The position numbers and the translations under genes are program-made. Positions 5,514 to 9,840 of a stretch of 9,840 nt of DNA are shown here, piece after piece. The notes beneath the pieces were generated by a model. That model saw nothing but the letters and a program-made list of their open reading frames with translations, searched no databases and was not told the DNA's origin. The stretch covers positions 1-9,840 of the forward strand of contig JAGHAG010000051.1 in NCBI GenBank assembly GCA_021161625.1, written 5' to 3'. The stretch's first letter is position 1. The number at the start of each line of letters is the position of its first letter. Source of the stretch: Elusimicrobiota bacterium (lineage in GTDB: Bacteria > CG03).

Positions 5514-5729
5514 ATGAGCAATTCAAAAAAAGGACAAACCAGCAGACAGCGCTTCCGGAAAATCCCTCCAGGAATTTATGAAAATCACCAAACCGGCAAA
5601 GTCATTGTCATAATCAACGAGTCCGAATACTACCTCGGCCACATCCGGATCCGCAAAAACAAATACAAATATGCTGTCTGGCGCCAGGGCAAAAAGATAA
5701 AAGAAAAATACCTCGGCATCAAAAAATAA
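5514..5729 (+). CDS. Small orphan protein, KYAVWRQGKKIKEKYLG motif
   Basis: A 71-residue basic protein that I do not recognise. It begins with a polar stretch (MSNSKKGQTSRQRFRK), then a predicted beta-rich part (GKVIVIINESEYYLGHIRIR), and ends with a Y-X-W-X-Q-G-K-rich segment and KYLG. Similar aromatic-then-KYLG endings occur in small proteins of mobile elements, but I can name no family. An upstream in-frame ATG at 5499 lies inside the -10 region, so ATG 5514 is preferred and gives a leaderless mRNA. It sits between a toxin-antitoxin module and the ParA operon and shares the leaderless promoter design with the latter, suggesting that they belong to the same element. Confidence 0.6.
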   Translation: MSNSKKGQTSRQRFRKIPPGIYENHQTGKVIVIINESEYYLGHIRIRKNKYKYAVWRQGKKIKEKYLGIKK

Positions 5730-5882
5730 ACACAACCTCATTTTCCAGAAATTCCAACTTTCAAATTTGAATTTCCAGGGTATAAAACCATTAACAAAAA
5801 ATTTTAGCCCCCTTAAATCGCAAATATGAGCGCGAAAAATTTCCCGAATTTATAAAAATAGTCAATTCAACAAAATTACCCC

Positions 5883-5911
5883 TTTACATTTTTATTTTTT
5901 TATTTTACAAT
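5883..5911 (+). promoter_or_regulatory. Promoter of the ParA-Rep operon, predicts a leaderless mRNA
   Basis: TTTACA (5883-5888) and TACAAT (5906-5911) are 17 bases apart. The six bases TTAATT separate the -10 from ATG 5918, so the expected transcription start falls on the A of the start codon. No SD is present. This is the strongest of three promoters in the window with this geometry. Confidence 0.7.
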
Positions 5912-5917
5912 TTAATT

Positions 5918-6589
5918 ATGGCTTTAATTATTGCGATAATAAACGGAAAAGGTGGAGTGGGAAAATCCACTGTATCAATAAACTTAGCCGGCGCTTTGGA
6001 TAAAAAAGGAAAATCGGTTTTTCTGGTTGACTCTGACCCGCAGGGAACGGTCTCAGATTGGTATGGAAGTAGAAAAAAACAACCTGTCGAAAAACTGCTG
6101 CATAAAAACCTATTTATAACTGATGCCCCCTGGAATGCGGAAAAATTAACCGCCAAATTAAAACAGCTTTCAAGAAACTATGATTATGTAATTATCGATT
6201 GCGGCCCTGCCAACGATTCGATTGAAAAAACCGTCCTCACATTATCCAACTACGCAATAATTCCGGTTACACCCAGCCCTTACGACATCCGCTCAGTCAA
6301 AAAAACAATTGACCTTATAAAAGAAGGAGAAAAACTGGGAGCCATTAAAGTAAAATCCTACTTGCTTATTTCAAGAAAGATAGTCGGAACCGTGCTCGGC
6401 AGGGAAGCCCGGGAAGCATTAACCAGCTTTGGCATTCCCGTTATGAAAACAGAGATATCGCAGAGAATAGCATTATGCGAGTCGGGGATTGAAGGCAAAA
6501 CAATTTTCGAATATGCCCCCGACAATCCCGCCGTGGAAGAATTTAAAAATTTACGAAAGGAGGTAGAAAAATGGCAAAAGCAAGTTTAG
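5918..6589 (+). CDS. parA: ParA-family partition ATPase
   Basis: A 223-residue P-loop ATPase of the ParA/Soj/MinD superfamily. It carries the deviant Walker A KGGVGKST (residues 11-18, signature lysine K11 and catalytic K16), the VDSDPQG switch (37-43) and Walker B YVIIDCGP (90-97). It is short and lacks an N-terminal helix-turn-helix, as in type Ib plasmid ParA proteins, which position plasmids using the nucleoid as a matrix and are regulated by a small partner. The downstream gene encodes a small basic RHH-like protein, the expected partner type. It is first in a four-gene operon with overlapping ends that also contains the replication initiator. The start is fixed by the Walker A position and the adjacent promoter. 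Confidence 0.92.
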   Translation: MALIIAIINGKGGVGKSTVSINLAGALDKKGKSVFLVDSDPQGTVSDWYGSRKKQPVEKLLHKNLFITDAPWNAEKLTAKLKQLSRNYDYVIIDCGPANDSIEKTVLTLSNYAIIPVTPSPYDIRSVKKTIDLIKEGEKLGAIKVKSYLLISRKIVGTVLGREAREALTSFGIPVMKTEISQRIALCESGIEGKTIFEYAPDNPAVEEFKNLRKEVEKWQKQV

Positions 6590-6849
6590 CAAAGGTTGCT
6601 AAGGAATGGATTGAGGGCAAAAATGGAAAAAGTATTGCATTAAAAAAACAAAAAAATAAAAAATTAAGAAAACAAAAAAAGAAAAATGTAAAAGATGAAA
6701 AAATTAAACTCTCCGGAAAAAAATCCATTCGAACAATTCACCTCGCAGATGAAGCATACCGGCTTTTGATGTATCATAAAGCAGACACAGGGGAATCTAT
6801 GTCCAGCACGATAGAACGGCTCGTATTAAAAAACCTGAAGAAAAAATGA
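6571..6849 (+). CDS. Small basic ParB-like partner with C-terminal RHH
   Basis: A 92-residue protein, probably the centromere-binding partner of the ParA ATPase. The N-terminal half is extremely lysine-rich (residues about 20-51) and would be disordered, fitting the arm that stimulates ParA or contacts DNA. The C-terminal part, SIRTIHLADEAYRLLMYHKA then SMSSTIERLVLKNL (52-89), has the strand-helix-helix pattern of an RHH domain. A consensus SD AAAGGAGGT (6556-6564) precedes ATG 6571, which lies 19 bases inside the parA 3' end. Family recognition is by pattern and position, not strong motif identity. RHH partners usually also repress the operon. Confidence 0.7.
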   Translation: MAKASLAKVAKEWIEGKNGKSIALKKQKNKKLRKQKKKNVKDEKIKLSGKKSIRTIHLADEAYRLLMYHKADTGESMSSTIERLVLKNLKKK

Positions 6850-7151
6850 CCGACAAAGACTTTAAAAAAATATTAGAAGTATTTTCAAAAGAATTTGACT
6901 TATTCTTAGCAGGCAAAAAATCACTTATTAAACCAGCATATATCCCTCGCAAAGGAGAAATTTGGATAGGTAAAGTAGTAGCGGGCACTAAACATTTCGG
7001 TGAAATACTAAGAGAAATTACAATAGTTGATAAAGAATTCGGGCATAGGACATCTACTGTTTTGATGTCTGAAGACACTGCTAGAAAAATTGCTCAAGAT
7101 AATGATCTTCCTATTAAAAAAACCGATGATTATGATATAATAGAGTCATGA
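6846..7151 (+). CDS. Orphan protein in the partition-replication operon
   Basis: A 101-residue protein that I do not recognise. The N-terminus is helical (KDFKKILEVFSKEFDLFLAG), followed by a short beta-rich core (PRKGEIWIGKVVAGTKHFGE, then REITIVDKEF) and an acidic tail ending DDYDIIES. The PRKGEIW words recall the start of MazF/PemK toxins, but the rest of that fold's motifs are missing and there is no separate antitoxin. It overlaps both neighbours by four bases (ATGA type), so it is translated with parA and the replication initiator. A role in copy-number control or partition is possible but rests only on position. Confidence 0.7.
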   Translation: MTDKDFKKILEVFSKEFDLFLAGKKSLIKPAYIPRKGEIWIGKVVAGTKHFGEILREITIVDKEFGHRTSTVLMSEDTARKIAQDNDLPIKKTDDYDIIES

Positions 7152-8395
7152 ATGACCAAGAAAAATATGTCTTGAGTGAAATAATCCGAATCACCGGAGA
7201 TTCTAAAAGCCGCTCCTTCTGGAAAAAAGCCATAAAAGAACTTGGGATAAGGCGCGTAGAAGAAGACCTCGCAGAATTAAAACATCAAATGCGCATCAAG
7301 GATATTAAACACCCTGGAAAATACTTAGTAACTCTTCTAAAAGAACGAATGAATTTAAACTCAAAGTTAAAAAACCCAGCAGAAAAACTAAACACATACT
7401 TTGAAAAAACACAGCAAGAACTTTTTCATCATCTCAGACCAATTTCAATTCCAAACGATGAAAAAGGCGAATCTGAAAAAATGCCAGCACCTTATTCTGG
7501 GAAAAATATCCCCTGGCCAACATTTATTGGCCCTGAATTTTTCACCCTGTCAACAAACAAAAAGAAAAGCGATAAAATACTGTGCAAATTCAGATGCATT
7601 GATGGTTCTGTTATTGAGGTTCCTCTAACCCGGGGCAAAATCTCCCCGGATTCAAAAGAAGAATTTGGAATACCAGATGTTCAACATGGTAGAATATTTT
7701 CAGCCCTGGAATTAATCTGGGCTGAAAAGGGCTGTCCTTATATCAGATTTAAAGATGGAACTTTGATTTGCCATGTTATAGTTTCATCTAAGGAATTAGC
7801 AAAAAAATTGGGCTGGAAAAATTGGCAGCACCTCAGTAAAGACAATTTGCGATGGTTAAGAGATAAAATTGCCAAACTCAAGTCTATGCCCTATTATCTT
7901 CACCTTGAAGAGTTAAACTTAAAATGGATAAAAGGATACGGCTTTTACTTAATAGGTGATGCTGCTTTAATAAACAAAAAAGCACGCAGGGGGGAAGAAA
8001 CTATTTTCCGCGTCTATTTTTCTTCCTCAGTCAGCTGGCAATTACTTCAAAAACACGCAGTCATCCGGCCAAAAGAAATGCTCTCTGTACACAGTGAACT
8101 TGCCTTTTTGCTCTGGCTCTATCTTGAACCAAACCTCAGATCCCACAATGAAGTGTGTATAAATCTTTCAAATCTAATCAAAATCCTTCATCTTCCAGAA
8201 GCAAAATGGCAAAAACATAAAGGCAAACGAAAGCAAATATTTGAAAAAGCAATAAAAGAAATCAATGAACAGAGATTGGCAGATAACAGAAAAATGGTTG
8301 TAAAAATAGAAAAAGGGCTATATGACTGGCAATTAGTGGCTCATCTTGAAGGTTACTCCATTAAATTGCCAGGAGAAAGCCAACATGGGAACTAA
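7148..8395 (+). CDS. Putative plasmid-type replication initiator
   Basis: A 415-residue protein that looks like a divergent iteron-binding replication initiator. Residues about 5-66 form a helical module ending HPGKYLVTLLKERM, a pattern seen in plasmid and phage replication proteins. After a linker, GIPDVQHGRIFSALELIWAE (174-193) and SSKELAKKLGWKNWQHLSKD (213-232) resemble the first winged-helix domain of RepA/TrfA-type initiators, where a helix is followed by an LLGW-like element and an array of helices (NLRWLRDKIAKLKSM). A second winged helix may lie around residues 300-400. Support comes from its place at the end of a ParA operon and from three 22-bp direct repeats starting ten bases after its stop. 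It could instead be a DNA-binding regulator. It overlaps the previous gene by four bases. Confidence 0.65.
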   Translation: MNDQEKYVLSEIIRITGDSKSRSFWKKAIKELGIRRVEEDLAELKHQMRIKDIKHPGKYLVTLLKERMNLNSKLKNPAEKLNTYFEKTQQELFHHLRPISIPNDEKGESEKMPAPYSGKNIPWPTFIGPEFFTLSTNKKKSDKILCKFRCIDGSVIEVPLTRGKISPDSKEEFGIPDVQHGRIFSALELIWAEKGCPYIRFKDGTLICHVIVSSKELAKKLGWKNWQHLSKDNLRWLRDKIAKLKSMPYYLHLEELNLKWIKGYGFYLIGDAALINKKARRGEETIFRVYFSSSVSWQLLQKHAVIRPKEMLSVHSELAFLLWLYLEPNLRSHNEVCINLSNLIKILHLPEAKWQKHKGKRKQIFEKAIKEINEQRLADNRKMVVKIEKGLYDWQLVAHLEGYSIKLPGESQHGN

Positions 8396-8405
8396 CCACC
8401 CAGTC

Positions 8406-8471
8406 AAGTCGGCATAGCGGTGACAACAAGTCGGCATAGCGGTGACAACAAGTCGGCATAGCGGTGACAAA
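8406..8471 (+). repeat. Three 22-bp direct repeats (iteron-like, possible origin)
   Basis: A unit beginning AAGTCGGCATAGCGGTGACA occurs three times head to tail without gaps (8406-8427, 8428-8449, 8450-8471); the third differs in its last base only. The 22-base period is that of classical plasmid iterons, two helical turns. They lie ten bases after the stop of the replication-initiator-like gene and before an AT-rich stretch (8472-8534) that could be the unwinding region. They could instead be the partition centromere. I saw no clear DnaA box. Confidence 0.75.
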
Positions 8472-8534
8472 TTTGCCCAATTTTCCGACGATAAGCCAAA
8501 AATCCAGAATATATTATAGAATTATATTTTAGAA
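8472..8534. other. AT-rich stretch next to the iteron-like repeats
   Basis: Sixty-three bases, strongly A+T in the second half (AATATATTATAGAATTATAT near 8509-8528), directly follow the direct repeats. In iteron plasmids such a stretch is where the helix opens. No 13-mer repeats are evident, so the role is inferred from position. Confidence 0.35.
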
Positions 8535-8666
8535 TCGTTGTCGCTTCGCTCCAACAACGACCCTGAAAATTTTCCAAATTTTCAGGAAAATCAAATCTTA
8601 GGGGCTTTGCCCCTAAGAACCCCATTTTCATTTTTAAAATGAAAATCCTTAAAATACAAGGATTTT
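8535..8666. repeat. Row of five stem-loops
   Basis: Five inverted repeats follow closely on one another: TCGTTGT/ACAACGA (8535-8541 and 8554-8560), CCTGAAAATTT/AAATTTTCAGG (8562-8572 and 8576-8586), CTTAGGGGC/GCCCCTAAG (8597-8605 and 8609-8617), ATTTTCATTTT/AAAATGAAAAT (8624-8634 and 8636-8646), and AAAATCCTT/AAGGATTTT (8642-8650 and 8658-8666). All arms are perfect; the last two overlap by five bases and cannot form together. They could end the operon transcript, or act as a single-strand initiation site if this is a replication origin. Confidence 0.75.
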
Positions 8667-8727
8667 CCTTAAAACATCCTAAAAATAAACCTTTAAAACG
8701 CAAAAAAGCCAGTTATCTTTGCCAAAT

Positions 8728-8751
8728 TGTAGTTGCAGACCCTTGGTCTGC
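8728..8751 (+). repeat. Dispersed repeat with 7-bp hairpin
   Basis: This stretch is related to 458-481 (20 of 24 positions). It contains a perfect hairpin GCAGACC/GGTCTGC with loop CTT (8735-8751). It directly precedes the truncated PUR gene copy and may have inserted there. Confidence 0.65.
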
Positions 8752-8763
8752 GAAATGTAGCGG

Positions 8764-8833
8764 TCGAATGACTTTAAAAAAACAATAGAATTTGCTAAAA
8801 GTAAATCAGGATGAATAGATTGAGTCGCATTTT
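8764..8833 (+). pseudogene. Truncated 3' end of a PUR-domain gene
   Basis: In frame, 8764-8814 reads SNDFKKTIEFAKSKSG then stop, against SNGLKKAIEFAKNKSGE at the end of the intact PUR gene (1839-2075). DNA similarity continues past the stop codon to 8833: over 8776-8833 versus 2034-2090 I count roughly 88 percent identity with small gaps. Everything upstream of this helix is missing and a dispersed repeat sits there instead. It is therefore a remnant of a second, diverged PUR gene, or a partial duplication that brackets the intervening region. Confidence 0.75.
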
Positions 8834-8894
8834 GTTCTATGCCCTTTTTGGGGGTTTGGAAAAAAAGAAGCGATTTTTTCAGATTTGAACAGAG

Positions 8895-9146
8895 ATGAAA
8901 CAAAAATGGAAAAGTGAGATTGAAAGGGGAAATTGGATAGCAGATCAGCTCGAAAATGACCCTGCTATGAGACACTACATTCGGGGTGTAGAATATATAG
9001 ACTCTGGAGATAAAGAATCTGCCTTGAAAGAACACAGAATTCTTAAACAATTAGACGAAGAACTAGCTAGTGATTTACTTAAAGACATTAATGAATGCTT
9101 TCAGAAAAAACATTCTAAAAAATTTAAGGCTAAAAAGCGTGTATAA
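8895..9146 (+). CDS. Short TPR-like protein
   Basis: An 83-residue protein with one recognisable TPR-type helix pair: YIRGVEYIDSGDKESALKEH then RILKQLDEELASDLLKDI (residues about 28-65). This pattern, a GD-x-E-x-A helix followed by LK-x-LD-x-ELA, is common at the C-terminal end of bacterial TPR proteins. The tail is very basic (KKHSKKFKAKKRV). No good SD lies before ATG 8895, so the gene may be a fragment of a longer TPR protein that has lost its 5' part. A rho-independent terminator follows the stop by about 35 bases. No function can be assigned. Confidence 0.55.
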   Translation: MKQKWKSEIERGNWIADQLENDPAMRHYIRGVEYIDSGDKESALKEHRILKQLDEELASDLLKDINECFQKKHSKKFKAKKRV

Positions 9147-9180
9147 ATGTAGCACTATATATAATGTTCTGGAGGGGTTT

Positions 9181-9203
9181 AAGGGGATACTTCCCCTTTT
9201 TTT
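9181..9203 (+). terminator. Rho-independent terminator
   Basis: The stem AAGGGGA/TCCCCTT (9181-9187 and 9192-9198) with loop TACT is followed directly by TTTTT (9199-9203). It would end transcription of the short TPR-like gene that stops at 9146. Confidence 0.75.
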
Positions 9204-9459
9204 GATTTTAAAGGGAAGTTATAGGAAGCTTTCCAGTTTTTGGCCTGCTTTTTGCCAAAATTGGAATAATTTGAAAGGATATAAAAATAGCAGAAAAAAC
9301 GGCTCACTAATAGCGAGGAACAACAGATCGGTGAAATTCCTTACATCATGGGAATGAAAGAATATTCAACTTGTGAGTAACTTTTAAAAGATTTTTGTTT
9401 GCGATAAGATATAGAGACATACTGAAAAGTAAGATCCAAAAAAAGTGGAGGGTAAAAGA
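9204..9459. other. Spacer with no identifiable feature
   Basis: About 255 bases between the terminator and the lipoprotein gene. I see no convincing gene, RNA or strong promoter. A TAAGAT (9405-9410) could be a -10 for the lipoprotein gene, but no good -35 goes with it. Confidence 0.4.
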
Positions 9460-9840
9460 ATGAAAATAATAAGTAATTTTATTTTCTTTTTATTCCTTAG
9501 TTGTTTTTTTCTTATAGGTTGTGGAGTAGAATATAACTTTAAAAAGGCAGAACAATTAAAGGATAAAGGTCAATATAAAAAAGCAATTAGGAAATATGAA
9601 AAAATAGTAAAGAAATATCCGAATACTGAGCTGGCAGCAACTGCGCAATATACAATAGGAAATATTTACTTCTATAAAATAAATAAATATTCTTTAGCAA
9701 TTGAGGAATATCAGAGATTTATATCTGAATATCCAAATGATAAAAGATGTGCTAAAGTTCAATATAAAATTGGCATAATTGAGTTTCAAAATCTTAGAAA
9801 TTATTTACAGGCAATATCATCATTTCAAAAAGTTATAGAA
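9460..9840 (+). CDS. TPR-repeat lipoprotein, BamD/YbgF-like (3' end beyond window)
   Basis: The first 127 codons of a gene that continues past the window. A lipoprotein signal peptide is clear: MKIIS, a hydrophobic core, and the lipobox LIGC with the lipidated Cys at position 21. The mature part contains TPR helices of the outer-membrane-lipoprotein type: AEQLKDKGQYKKAIRKYEKI, then VKKYPNTELAATAQYTIGNI, then YSLAIEEYQRFISEYPNDKR, with the repeated YP-N helix caps typical of BamD and YbgF/CpoB-like proteins. It would sit in the outer-membrane periplasmic leaflet, which implies a diderm cell. A GGAGGG SD lies about six bases before ATG 9460. It is probably a host gene rather than part of the mobile-looking block to its left. 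Confidence 0.85.
   Translation, partial: MKIISNFIFFLFLSCFFLIGCGVEYNFKKAEQLKDKGQYKKAIRKYEKIVKKYPNTELAATAQYTIGNIYFYKINKYSLAIEEYQRFISEYPNDKRCAKVQYKIGIIEFQNLRNYLQAISSFQKVIE

Noticed and set aside
6846..7151. MazF/PemK-type toxin
   Set aside because: Only PRKGEIW resembles the family start; the later conserved arginine, Ser/Thr and Pro-rich motifs are not visible and no antitoxin accompanies it.
8406..8471. CRISPR-like array
   Set aside because: Units are contiguous with no spacers, so these are tandem repeats.
8404..9050. Minus-strand frames of 99 and 123 residues
   Set aside because: The first reads through iteron-like repeats and stem-loops; the second is antisense to the TPR-like gene and lacks a plausible domain.
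9070..9357. 95-residue frame overlapping the TPR-like gene
   Set aside because: It is out of frame with the TPR-like gene, crosses a rho-independent terminator and has no SD.

Overview
This is an AT-rich window, probably from a Gram-negative bacterium of an uncultured or poorly sampled lineage. The evidence is a lipoprotein with a lipobox and TPR repeats at the right edge, a PUR/DUF3276-type nucleic-acid-binding protein typical of Bacteroidetes and Spirochaetes but also seen in candidate phyla, good Shine-Dalgarno (SD) sequences on several genes, and many dispersed short palindromes. I cannot name the taxon. All supported genes lie on the + strand.

Layout. 1-447: a RelB/Phd-like antitoxin and RelE-type toxin pair. 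448-1098: a gene-free, repeat-rich stretch. 1099-1720: a DUF2281-like antitoxin and PIN-domain toxin, ending in a nested palindrome (1712-1797). 1839-2075: the PUR-domain protein. 2378-2761: an orphan with a C2HC zinc-finger-like N-terminus. 2920-4154: a two-gene unit encoding a short Spo11/topoisomerase VI A-like protein and an HU-like protein. 4155-4745: a GC-richer, gene-free region packed with nested inverted repeats. 4760-5312: an autoregulated-looking RHH antitoxin/ParE toxin operon. 5514-5729: a small orphan. 5918-8395: a tightly overlapping four-gene operon of ParA ATPase, small basic RHH-like protein, orphan, and plasmid-type replication initiator. 8406-8471: three 22-bp direct repeats resembling iterons, then an AT-rich stretch and five stem-loops. 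8895-9146: a short TPR-like protein with a terminator. 9460-9840: a TPR lipoprotein cut by the window edge.

How it fits together. The ParA/RHH/Rep operon followed by iteron-like repeats is the backbone of a low-copy plasmid or integrated plasmid-like element. The topoisomerase VI A-like protein with HU resembles the A-only homologues ('Mini-A') described on bacterial and archaeal mobile elements. Three transcription units (starting at 2920, 5514 and 5918) share one unusual design: a sigma70-like -10 hexamer ends 5-6 bases before the ATG with no SD, which predicts leaderless mRNAs and suggests that they belong together. A degenerate copy of the 3' end of the PUR gene lies on the far side of this block (8764-8833, versus 2022-2090), so the roughly 6.7 kb between them may be an inserted element. 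That last inference is tentative.
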